From assembly GCA_963802275.1 (NCBI GenBank), contig CAWDIB010000004.1, positions 310,001 to 374,000 of the forward strand: DNA of 64,000 nucleotides, in the 5' to 3' direction. The notes beneath the pieces are model-generated. The model was not told the DNA's origin. It searched no databases and saw nothing but the letters and a program-made list of their open reading frames with translations. Positions 34,493 to 42,048 of this stretch are shown here, one piece after another; position 1 is the stretch's first letter, and every line of letters begins with the position of its first letter. This stretch comes from CAZMZW01 sp963802275. GTDB lineage: Bacteria > Chloroflexota > Anaerolineae > Anaerolineales > Anaerolineaceae. The position numbers and the translations under genes are program-made.

Positions 34493-34912
34493 GCCTGCTG
34501 CTCCTGCCGCTTACAGTAATCCCTGCGCTCAATAATTCAACCACATAACAATATGCTGTGTTGGACTGATGGACAATTTTTTCTTAAACAGCCTTTTTTT
34601 CATTTTGCCTGGCCGCTGGGAGTTTACCTGATCTTGAAATATACTTTTTAAAGTATATCCCATGGGGAAATAATAAAAAAAGATTGTGAGCGGCTCTTTT
34701 TAGCAATTGTAGCAAAATGGTTTTGTAAAACTTAATTTTCTATATAAAAAGCATTCCTGCCAATCTGCTACGCTGGATCGTTGGCGTAACATTCCTTTTA
34801 TAAATTCTAAAAGGAGTCAATCGCGGAATCATTTTAGTAGTTCATCTTGACAACTGTGGTGTAAAGACAAGGTATAAATAGTATAAATACGTGCTTTCAA
34901 TTGAGTATATGT
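34493..34912. other. Non-coding AT-rich gap with one inverted repeat
   Basis: 420 bp upstream of both the GNAT-deacetylase gene and the YwbE gene. It holds the inverted repeat at 34639-34658 and several TATAAAT-like strings near 34872-34890, but no promoter with two good hexamers. No gene is seen. Confidence 0.55.
34639..34658. promoter_or_regulatory. Perfect inverted repeat, possible operator
   Basis: ATATACTTTTTAAAGTATAT: 9-bp arms separated by two bases. It lies about 150 bp upstream of the GNAT-deacetylase ATG and 255 bp upstream of ywbE. Low GC makes chance more likely than for the other palindromes. Confidence 0.4.
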
Positions 34913-35113
34913 ATGAGTGTCCCCAAACGCAGTGAAATCCAGGCCGGCATGCTGGTACAAGTCATTGAAAAGTACAACCAGCCCAGCGGCAAGCTGAGCG
35001 AGGGCATGGTGGCGCGCATCCTGACCAGCAGCCCCAGCCATCCGCACGGCATCAAGGTCAAACTGACGGATGGGCGCGTGGGACGGGTTCAGGCAATCCT
35101 TATGCGGGGTTAA
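34913..35113 (+). CDS. YwbE-family protein (DUF2196)
   Basis: 66 residues, normal for this small family. The middle SGKLSEGMVARILTSSPSHP and HGIKVKLTDGRVGRVQAIL are the family pattern; the N-terminus reads VPKRSEIQAGMLVQVIEKY. The fold is expected to be a small SH3-like beta barrel. Function not established. The ATG at 34913 fits the family start better than the ATG at 34901. No Shine-Dalgarno is seen. Confidence 0.82.
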   Translation: MSVPKRSEIQAGMLVQVIEKYNQPSGKLSEGMVARILTSSPSHPHGIKVKLTDGRVGRVQAILMRG

Positions 35114-35129
35114 TCAAAGTCAAGCTGTT

Positions 35130-35450
35130 TCAGACCAGCACGAGTTTAAGCAAATAAAAAGCCAGGGCACCAACCAGGATGGTCAGCAGCAGACTTTTGG
35201 TGCGCCAGGCAACCAGCCCTGCAACTATAGCAGCCAATAAGCGCGGCAAGTCCAGGGGAAGGGCAAGCTCATTATCACGAATAAATAATTCAGGAAGAAT
35301 AAGAGCTGGCAGCACTGCCAGGGGCACAAAGCGCAGCCCGCGTTTGAACAGCTCAGGCGCATCCCATTTATCCAGGATGAGGATGAACGAGAGGCGGGTG
35401 GCAAAAGTCAACCCACCGATAAGAAAGAGGGGCAGCCACAAAGCGCTCAT
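35130..35450 (-). CDS. azlD: Branched-chain amino-acid transport protein AzlD
   Basis: 106 residues with about four hydrophobic segments (LWLPLFLIGGLTFATRLSFI, VLPALILPELFIR, AAIVAGLVAWRTKSLLLTIL). It begins in an ATGA overlap with the end of azlC, the usual arrangement, and the open frame upstream of this start is a shadow of azlC. AzlCD pairs export or take up branched-chain amino acids or analogues. Short gap to the convergent ywbE. Confidence 0.85.
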   Translation of the reverse strand: MSALWLPLFLIGGLTFATRLSFILILDKWDAPELFKRGLRFVPLAVLPALILPELFIRDNELALPLDLPRLLAAIVAGLVAWRTKSLLLTILVGALAFYLLKLVLV

Positions 35451-36142
35451 TTGTTTTCGCTCCACAATCCCACGCCAATGCCCAGCAGGGCAGCCAGCAG
35501 CATGCCCAGCTTGTAAGGCAGCCCGAAGGCCAGCACCGAAACGATGCCGCCGGTGAGGGCAGCCAGCCAGCCAGGCTTGTCTTTTAACATGGGCACCAGC
35601 AGGGCAATGAACACCAGCCGCCCGATGAAATCGAGTGACCAGCCAGCGGGGATCTGGGCACCGAGGAAGATACCGAAGGCGGTGCTGATCTGCCAGCCAG
35701 CCCACAGGGTCAGCCCGGCACCCAGCAGGAAGAAATGCTTGTACTTGATGCTTGTGGGCTGGTTGTAATAGGCGATGGCGACGCCATAGGCCTCATCTGT
35801 CAGCAGGTAAGCCAGCAGCCACTTCCAGGCTGGTTTGAGCGGTTTGAGATAGGGCGCTATAGAGGCGCTGTAAAGGGCATGGCGCAAGTTGATGACAAAA
35901 GCGGTGAGTACGATGATAAAAAGCGGGGTACCACCTGCGACCAACTGGGCGATGACCAGCTGCGAGGCGCCGGCGAAGACAATTGCGGACATGCCCTGCG
36001 CCATGGGCAGCGGCAGCCCGGCTTGCAATGCCAACACGCCATACACCAGGCCGAAAGGCACCACACCCAGCAGCAAGGGCAGCTCACTGCGCATGCCGCC
36101 GAAAAATTCTCTGGATGGAGATGGAATAATATTTTTGGACAA
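35447..36142 (-). CDS. azlC: Branched-chain amino-acid permease AzlC
   Basis: 231 residues. Conserved SELPLLLGVVPFGLVYGVLA at the N-terminus, then AIVFAGASQLVIAQLVAGG, the family loop VINLRHALYSASIAPYL and LLTDEAYGVAIAYYN. About seven hydrophobic segments. Partner AzlD follows with coupling. The higher GC content than the flanking genes is notable but not enough to claim transfer. Divergent from the photolyase gene with 59 bp between starts. Confidence 0.87.
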   Translation of the reverse strand: MSKNIIPSPSREFFGGMRSELPLLLGVVPFGLVYGVLALQAGLPLPMAQGMSAIVFAGASQLVIAQLVAGGTPLFIIVLTAFVINLRHALYSASIAPYLKPLKPAWKWLLAYLLTDEAYGVAIAYYNQPTSIKYKHFFLLGAGLTLWAGWQISTAFGIFLGAQIPAGWSLDFIGRLVFIALLVPMLKDKPGWLAALTGGIVSVLAFGLPYKLGMLLAALLGIGVGLWSENK

Positions 36143-36189
36143 GGGTAAGAGCCAGTTAAAAATTTGGGCAATTATACAGGATAATCTTC

Positions 36190-36195
36190 TATAAT
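36190..36195 (+). promoter_or_regulatory. -10 box of the photolyase gene, possibly leaderless
   Basis: TATAAT at 36190-36195 lies six bases before the ATG at 36202, so transcription should begin at or next to the start codon. No -35 hexamer at the usual distance is convincing, and no Shine-Dalgarno precedes the ATG. Confidence 0.5.
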
Positions 36196-36201
36196 TGGGA
36201 T

Positions 36202-37590
36202 ATGAACATTGCCATCTGGTGGATACGACGCGATATGCGCCTGGGAGACAACGCTGCGCTCCACACCGCTCTGCAGGGGAATCAAACTGTCATCCCGCTT
36301 TTCATCCTTGATGACCATTTGCTAATACACTCATCTCTCCGACGGAATGACTTCCTGGTGATCGCCCTGTATCATTTGGATCAAGAGATAAAGATGCGCA
36401 ATAGTCGGCTGATCCTGCGCAGGGGAAAGCCATCGGAAGTGCTTACCGGGCTGTTAAAGGAAACAGGCGCACAAGCTATTTTTGCCCAGCGGGATCATTC
36501 CCCCTATGCCGTCCAACGCGACCGCGAAACTGCCAAGACACTGACTCTGACACTGGTAGAGGGACAGACCATCCATCCGGTGGATGCGATTCGTAAAGCA
36601 GACGGGAGCTGGTACCAAAAATTCACGCCCTATGGCAATGCCTGGAAAGCGCTTCCGCTTAACAACACCACCCATCCAGCTCCGCATCGGCTGCCGGATT
36701 GCCCTCCGTTGCCAACTGAGGCACTCGCTGAGCCGATCGTGGACTACCTTGAAATCTCCAGCGAGCAACGCGCCTTAAAACGTCTGGAAGATTTTTGCCA
36801 AAAGGATATCTTTGAATATTCCACCCTGCGCGACCGCATGGACTTCGACCGCACCTCGCATATGTCGATCGCGCTCAAATTCGGATTGGTTTCACCCCGC
36901 CAGGCATATGCAGCAGGATTGCATGCGCTTGAAAACGCACAAACAAATCAGGAGAGAAACAGCTGCCAGACCTGGCTGGGAGAAATAATTTGGCGGGAAT
37001 TCTTTGTCAGCATTCTGGCACATGCTCCCAAAGTGCTCAAAGAACCCTTCAATCCCGCGTACCGCCATATTCAATGGGACAAAGATGAAAATAGAATGAA
37101 AGCATGGCAATATGGATTAACCGGCTACCCGGTGGTGGATGCCGCCATGCGCCAACTTAAGCATAGTGGCTGGATGCACAACCGCGCGCGCATGATCACC
37201 GCCTCCTTTCTGGTCAAAGACCTGCACCTCAACTGGCAAGCAGGCGAGGAGTATTTCCGGCGGCAATTGCTGGATTACGACCCGGCAGCCAATAACGGCA
37301 ACTGGCAATGGGCAGCCGGCACCGGAACCGATTCAGTGCCGCATTTTCGTATCTTCAACCCGGTCTTGCAGTCGCAGAAATTCGACCCGCAGGGAGTTCA
37401 CATTAAGCGCTGGCTGCCGGAATTAAAAGAAGTGCCTGCAACCTACATACACACCCCATGGAAGATGCCTGCCGATTTGCAGCAAACCATCCATTGCCGC
37501 ATCGGGCAGGATTATCCCGCCCCGCTGGTTGAACATTCACAGGAAAAGGCACACACCCTCGCCCTTTACCGGGCCATAAAGTCAAAATAA
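36202..37590 (+). CDS. phr: Deoxyribodipyrimidine photolyase (class I CPD photolyase)
   Basis: Repairs UV-induced pyrimidine dimers with light, using FAD and an antenna cofactor. 462 residues. N-terminal photolyase domain: IAIWWIRRDMRLGDNAALHT, PLFILDDHLL. C-terminal FAD-binding domain: WLGEIIWREFFVSIL, HNRARMITASFLVKDLHLNW, LDYDPAANNGNWQWAAGTGT and FDPQGVHIKRWLPEL. All the active-site Trp and Asn positions I can recognise are present. It lies between azlC and a convergent gene, with no linked photolyase regulator. Confidence 0.92.
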   Translation: MNIAIWWIRRDMRLGDNAALHTALQGNQTVIPLFILDDHLLIHSSLRRNDFLVIALYHLDQEIKMRNSRLILRRGKPSEVLTGLLKETGAQAIFAQRDHSPYAVQRDRETAKTLTLTLVEGQTIHPVDAIRKADGSWYQKFTPYGNAWKALPLNNTTHPAPHRLPDCPPLPTEALAEPIVDYLEISSEQRALKRLEDFCQKDIFEYSTLRDRMDFDRTSHMSIALKFGLVSPRQAYAAGLHALENAQTNQERNSCQTWLGEIIWREFFVSILAHAPKVLKEPFNPAYRHIQWDKDENRMKAWQYGLTGYPVVDAAMRQLKHSGWMHNRARMITASFLVKDLHLNWQAGEEYFRRQLLDYDPAANNGNWQWAAGTGTDSVPHFRIFNPVLQSQKFDPQGVHIKRWLPELKEVPATYIHTPWKMPADLQQTIHCRIGQDYPAPLVEHSQEKAHTLALYRAIKSK

Positions 37591-37625
37591 TTGAATATTT
37601 GTGACTATACGCAAATCAACAGAAT

Positions 37626-39725
37626 TTATTCAAGCAAAATACGGCAATCCAGCGCCAAAACACCCTTATTTTTCGGGTAAACCACCAATGGATTGATCTC
37701 CATTTCGGCAATGGCTGGAAAATCAACTGCCAACTGGCTCAGACGCAGCAGGCAGTCCACAATGCCATCCAGGTCAGCTTGCGGCTCACCCCGGAAACCG
37801 TTCAACAACGCCCCTGCCCTGGTTTCATGGATCATTTCCAGCGCATCCCGGCGGTTTAATGGCGCCACACGGAAGGCCACATCCTGATACAGTTCGACGA
37901 AAATGCCACCCAAGCCGAACATCATCAGCGCGCCGAAATTCGGGTCGCGTTTCATGCCCAGGATAACCTCGCGCCCGGGTTTAGCCATATGTTCAACCAT
38001 GCAGCCTTGGATGACCGCCTGCGGGTTGGCTTGCTTTGCCTTTTGCATGATCTCATCCCAGTCCTGCGCCACATCTGCTTCATTTTTCAAACCAACGGCA
38101 ATGCCCTTGACATCCGATTTATGCAGAAAATCCACGGATGCAATTTTTAAAACCAATGGAAACCCCAATTGACCGGCTGCCTGCAGTGCTTGTTCTTTAC
38201 TTTCCGCCAGTATCCCTTGCACCAGCGGCAGTCCGTATAAAACCAATACTTTGCGCGCCTCCACTTCCCCAAAGACTTTTTGATGCGGGTGTCCCGCAAA
38301 TAATTTTCCCACACCTTTTTTATCCACGCCAGATACCATAGCATCCTGCCCGGCTTGTACCCGGTTCTTGACCTGTGCATACTGCCACAACCCGGCGCAA
38401 ACGCGGCCAACCTTTTCCGGGTAATCCAGCATGGGCACGCGGTTTTCGTGCAGGATGCGGCGTGCATCCGCGATGCTTTGTTCGCCCATCAGGCAGGCGA
38501 TGACCGGTTTGCGGGATTTCTTGGCTTCGCTGGAAATAGCCTCAGCCACCAGGGGCGTATTCACCAGCGCCTGGGGCACCAGGATGGGCACAGCCAGATC
38601 AACCGCTTCATCCTCCAATAGCGCTTGCAAAGCCAGGCGGTACTGCTGCGGTTCAGCCCCGCCGAGCATGTCAATCGGGTTGCCGACCTGCGCCGCCGGC
38701 ACCAAGTGCTGCCTGAGTGCCTGCATTCGTCCTGCATTCAGTTCGGCAAGTTGGAATCCATTTTCGTCCAGACTGTCCGATGCCAGCGCGGCCGGACCAC
38801 CGGCATTGGTAAGGATGGCTGCCCGCCGTCCGCAAGGCAGGGGGGAGAGATCCAATGCCTGCGAAACACTGAGAAGGTCTTCGACAGAAAAGACTTCAAT
38901 TGCCCCGGCTTGTTTGAAGGCAGCCGAGTATGCCTCGCGCGAGCCGGCCATGGAGCCGGTGTGAGAGGAGACCGCCTTGTTACCAGCTTCGGATCGACCG
39001 GCTTTGAGAATGACCACCGGCTTGGCGGGACTGACCTTGCGGCAGACCTGGACGAAGCGTTGGCCATCGCGGATGGATTCCACATAAGCGGCAATGACGC
39101 GCGTGGCCTTGTCTTCAGCCAGATATTCGATGATATCAGTCTCACTGACATCCGCTTCATTACCCAGACTGATGAAATGGGAAAAGCCGATGTGTTTATT
39201 GACCACGTGGTCAACGATCCCACCGCATACCGCTCCAGATTGGGAAAGAAAACCAATTCCGCCCTTGGCCGGCATACCCTGGATGAAGGTGGTATTCAAT
39301 CCAGTGAGAATATTCACGTTACCAACGCAGTTGGGACCGATAAGGTGTATTTGTTTTTCTCTGGCGATGCGCAGGCACTCCTCTTCCAATTTGAGTCCTT
39401 CCGCGCCCACCTCGCGGAAGCCACCGGAGATGATGATGGCGGCATGGATGCCGCGTTTGCCGCAATCCGCCAGCACCTGCGGGATGGCAGCTGCCGGCAG
39501 GATGATGACAGCCAGGTCAACCGGGTCGGGTACTTCCAGGATGGAGGTATAACATTTATGGCCCAGAATCTCATCCGTGCCAGGATTGACCGGATATTTC
39601 CCACCTGGATAACCATATAAGGTGAGGTTTTTGAATATGCCGTGACTCAGTTTGCCGGGATTGGCAGAGGCGCCGATGACCGCCACACCGGCGGGCTCAA
39701 AGAAAGGTTTCAGGTTCTTATTCAA
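37626..39725 (-). CDS. ADP-forming acetate-CoA ligase / acyl-CoA synthetase (NDP-forming), fused alpha-beta
   Basis: Makes ATP from an acyl-CoA plus ADP and phosphate, or the reverse; important in fermentative bacteria and archaea. 699 residues, the alpha and beta parts joined. Residues 1-130: CoA-binding NAD-like fold (VAVIGASANPGKLSHGIFKN). Then the succinyl-CoA-synthetase-like domain with GIGFLSQSGAVCGGIVDHVV, and the phosphorylated His in AVSSHTGSMAGSREAYSAA near 258. The C-terminal ATP-grasp part has GFPLVLKIASVDFLHKSDVK and FGLGGIFVELYQDVAFRVAP. Its product may be the energy-yielding end of a sugar fermentation. Confidence 0.9.
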   Translation of the reverse strand: MNKNLKPFFEPAGVAVIGASANPGKLSHGIFKNLTLYGYPGGKYPVNPGTDEILGHKCYTSILEVPDPVDLAVIILPAAAIPQVLADCGKRGIHAAIIISGGFREVGAEGLKLEEECLRIAREKQIHLIGPNCVGNVNILTGLNTTFIQGMPAKGGIGFLSQSGAVCGGIVDHVVNKHIGFSHFISLGNEADVSETDIIEYLAEDKATRVIAAYVESIRDGQRFVQVCRKVSPAKPVVILKAGRSEAGNKAVSSHTGSMAGSREAYSAAFKQAGAIEVFSVEDLLSVSQALDLSPLPCGRRAAILTNAGGPAALASDSLDENGFQLAELNAGRMQALRQHLVPAAQVGNPIDMLGGAEPQQYRLALQALLEDEAVDLAVPILVPQALVNTPLVAEAISSEAKKSRKPVIACLMGEQSIADARRILHENRVPMLDYPEKVGRVCAGLWQYAQVKNRVQAGQDAMVSGVDKKGVGKLFAGHPHQKVFGEVEARKVLVLYGLPLVQGILAESKEQALQAAGQLGFPLVLKIASVDFLHKSDVKGIAVGLKNEADVAQDWDEIMQKAKQANPQAVIQGCMVEHMAKPGREVILGMKRDPNFGALMMFGLGGIFVELYQDVAFRVAPLNRRDALEMIHETRAGALLNGFRGEPQADLDGIVDCLLRLSQLAVDFPAIAEMEINPLVVYPKNKGVLALDCRILLE

Positions 39726-39932
39726 TGATCACTCCATGTCAGCAATATCAGATGGCTGGGTTAATTATAAAGTCACCCCGCGGGCAGTAGTAAAAACCAC
39801 CCTTACCGGCAGGCCAGGAATATGGTAAACTTTTGCCGGTTAGTTAATCGGGCTGATGCCGGTTACCTTTCCGCTCCTGATTTGCCCACGGTAAATTCAG
39901 GGGCAATCCCATGGAAAGGAGGAATTTCCTCT

Positions 39933-40220
39933 ATGCGTTCTTATGAACTGATCGTCATTATTCATCCCGGGTTGGATGAAGCAGCCGTCAATGAAGCCCT
40001 GGAAAAAATCAAGGGCTGGATCACCGCCGCTGGCGGCACAGTTGACTCCGTAGATACCTGGGGCAAGCGGCGGCTGGCGTATGCCATCCAAAAACAGAGC
40101 GAGGGTTTGTATTACCTGCTTAACGTGCAGATGGATCCGGCCGCCAACTCCAGCCTAGAGCGCAATCTGCGCATCCTGGAGCCGGTCATGCGCTATTCAA
40201 TCATTGTCAAGGAAGAGTAA
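39933..40220 (+). CDS. rpsF: 30S ribosomal protein S6
   Basis: 95 residues: MRSYELIVIIHPGLDEAAVN, the family start, through GLYYLLNVQMDPAANSSLER and NLRILEPVMRYSIIVKEE. The ATG at 39933 is preceded by AAAGGAGG; longer open frames upstream are artefacts. The Shine-Dalgarno is partly within a small hairpin (GAGGAATTTCCTC), which could hide it, as expected for an autogenously controlled gene, though I do not see the full S6:S18 leader motif. Normally ssb and rpsR follow; here only rpsR does. Confidence 0.95.
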   Translation: MRSYELIVIIHPGLDEAAVNEALEKIKGWITAAGGTVDSVDTWGKRRLAYAIQKQSEGLYYLLNVQMDPAANSSLERNLRILEPVMRYSIIVKEE

Positions 40221-40251
40221 TCGTTTCAATTACCTGAAACAGGAATTGTGC

Positions 40252-40317
40252 ATGAACCACGGACTAAACAAGTTCATCATCATCGGATTGGTGATGAAGA
40301 CAATAGAAAGAGACTAG
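40252..40317 (+). pseudogene. Possible vestige of ssb between rpsF and rpsR
   Basis: A 21-codon frame with a good AGGAA site eight bases upstream, in the exact slot usually occupied by ssb. It reads MNHGLNKFIIIGLVMKTIER, whose LNKFIIIG matches the LNKVILIGN start typical of single-strand DNA-binding proteins; nothing further is SSB-like. It could instead be chance. No full ssb is in the window. Confidence 0.35.
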
Positions 40318-40327
40318 GAGTAATAAG

Positions 40328-40630
40328 ATGTCCGATAGAGATAATCGCGAACAAAATGGAACTGAAGAAGAGCAATCGCGCGGGATGGGCCGGCGTTACG
40401 TTTCCCGCCCCAAATTCTGCCAATTCTGTTCCGACAAGAAACTGGTGATGGATTACAAGAACACCGATTTACTAAGAAAATTCACCATGGAAGACGGCCG
40501 CATCCGCCCGCGGCGACAGACCGGCACCTGTGCCCGTCATCAGCGGGTCTTGGCGCAGGCGATCAAACGCGCCCGCCACTTGGCGCTGCTGCCCTTCTCA
40601 GGCGGCACCTGGGAAGATAATTTACGATAA
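40328..40630 (+). CDS. rpsR: 30S ribosomal protein S18
   Basis: 100 residues. SRPKFCQFCSDKKLVMDYKN starts the domain, with a CxxC pair; RRQTGTCARHQRVLAQAIKR carries the later Cys and His, so this is the zinc-binding form of S18. HLALLPFSGGTWED ends it. The N-terminal 25 residues are acidic and not conserved. AGGAG lies ten bases before the ATG. It is probably cotranscribed with rpsF and the foldase gene 24 bp downstream. Confidence 0.95.
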   Translation: MSDRDNREQNGTEEEQSRGMGRRYVSRPKFCQFCSDKKLVMDYKNTDLLRKFTMEDGRIRPRRQTGTCARHQRVLAQAIKRARHLALLPFSGGTWEDNLR

Positions 40631-40654
40631 ATCATTCCAAGAAGAAGGTATTGA

Positions 40655-41995
40655 ATGGATCCAAAGCATGAAAAACCGGCTGTCAAACCACGCAAGCCGT
40701 TAACCCACGCTGAAAAAGAAAAGCGGACCACCCGCTGGGTGACGATTGGTTTTTCGGTGACAGCCGTCCTGATTATCCTGTTGATCGGCTATGGAATTTT
40801 ATACGAGTCGGTCGTCAAGTACAACACCACCGTGGCGACTGTGGACGGGGATAAGATCAGCGCCAGGCAATTCATCGAACGTGTCAGTCTGCGCCGAAAA
40901 CTGTACGTGGAAAATTACAACTATTTGTACAACATGGCACAGTATTTCGCCTCCGAACAAAGCATGGCCTCCTATTTCTCCAGTCAGCTGGAGAGCTACC
41001 GCTCCGCCCTGGCTGACCCGAAGGCATTTGGTGAGAGCATCCTGGACCAGATGATTGAAGAACGCATCATAGCCAAAGAAGCCGGCAAGCGGAACTTGCA
41101 GGTTAGCGATAAGGAAATTGACCTATTCCTGCAGGACCAATTCGGTTTTTATCCGGATGGTACCCCCACCCCAAGCCCAACGGAAGTCATCTTTGGGCTG
41201 CCGACCATTTCGCCCTCACAGGTAGCGCTGCTGAATTACACCCCCACGCCGACGTTGGAACCGACCCAGGCAGCCACAGCGACACCGAATATTCCAACCC
41301 CCACCGCGGTTGTCACAACTGAGCCGACACCTCTCCCACAGGAGGCTGCACCAACCGCTCAACCTACAGCCACAGCAGAGGCAACGAACGCGGCCACAGC
41401 CACCCCGGAACCCACCGCAACCGTCTATACCCGCGAATTCTATGATAAGAATATCACTGAGTATTACGCCACCCTGCAGGCAGATAAAGTACCCGAATCT
41501 GCTTTGCGGGACTATGTGCGCAATTACCTGCTGCGATTGAAACTGCAGGAGTCCTACAACCAGAACCCTGAGAAATCAGAGCAGGTTTGGGCACGGCACA
41601 TATTGGCTGAAAAAGAGGTGGATGCAGTTGGTGTGCTTGCCCGTCTGGATAAAAAAGAAGACTGGGCAAAAATTGCTGCCGAGGTCTCGCTGGATACAGG
41701 CAACAAGAATAACGGCGGGGACCTGGGCTGGTTTACCAAAGGCAGGATGGTACTGCCCTTTGAGGAAGCCGCCTTTGCCCTCAAGGAAGGTGAGATCAGC
41801 CAGCCGGTGAAAACCGACTTTGGCTGGCACATCATCCAGGTCGTTGGTCATGCTGAATTACCCATGACCTTTGATGACTGGGTGATCAAAATTAAAACCA
41901 ACTACACAACAGAAAAGAAGAATTGGGAGAATATGGTTCCCAGCGAACCCTCCATTCCTCTCGGAATGATTATTCCCACCCAGCCAGCACAATAA
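40655..41995 (+). CDS. PpiC-type peptidyl-prolyl cis-trans isomerase (extracytoplasmic foldase)
   Basis: 446 residues. Residues 23-50 are a single membrane anchor after a basic start (WVTIGFSVTAVLIILLIGYG); residues 60-150 resemble the SurA N-terminal domain; about 165-260 is a Thr/Pro/Ala-rich linker with repeated TPTP and TATPEPTATV units; about 300-410 is a rotamase domain with QVWARHILAEKEVDA, GGDLGWFTKGRMVLPFEEAA and DFGWHIIQVVG. The anchor places the domains outside the cell. Such linkers are frequent in Anaerolineae surface proteins. Cotranscribed with rpsR and ended by a strong terminator. Confidence 0.87.
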   Translation: MDPKHEKPAVKPRKPLTHAEKEKRTTRWVTIGFSVTAVLIILLIGYGILYESVVKYNTTVATVDGDKISARQFIERVSLRRKLYVENYNYLYNMAQYFASEQSMASYFSSQLESYRSALADPKAFGESILDQMIEERIIAKEAGKRNLQVSDKEIDLFLQDQFGFYPDGTPTPSPTEVIFGLPTISPSQVALLNYTPTPTLEPTQAATATPNIPTPTAVVTTEPTPLPQEAAPTAQPTATAEATNAATATPEPTATVYTREFYDKNITEYYATLQADKVPESALRDYVRNYLLRLKLQESYNQNPEKSEQVWARHILAEKEVDAVGVLARLDKKEDWAKIAAEVSLDTGNKNNGGDLGWFTKGRMVLPFEEAAFALKEGEISQPVKTDFGWHIIQVVGHAELPMTFDDWVIKIKTNYTTEKKNWENMVPSEPSIPLGMIIPTQPAQ

Positions 41996-42010
41996 TATAA
42001 AGAAAAAGAA

Positions 42011-42046
42011 AAAGAGGAGCTTATTATCGGCTCCTCTTTTTTGTTT
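42011..42046. terminator. Bidirectional rho-independent terminator
   Basis: AAAGAGGAGC pairs with GCTCCTCTTT around an AT-rich loop, with A/T tracts on both sides. It separates the convergent foldase and smc genes and can stop transcription from either side. Confidence 0.88.
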
Positions 42047-42048
42047 GT

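Noticed and set aside
38625..39620. Long plus-strand open frame (331 codons) opposite the acyl-CoA synthetase
   Set aside because: Shadow of a well-supported gene in GC-richer sequence; product has no recognisable motif.
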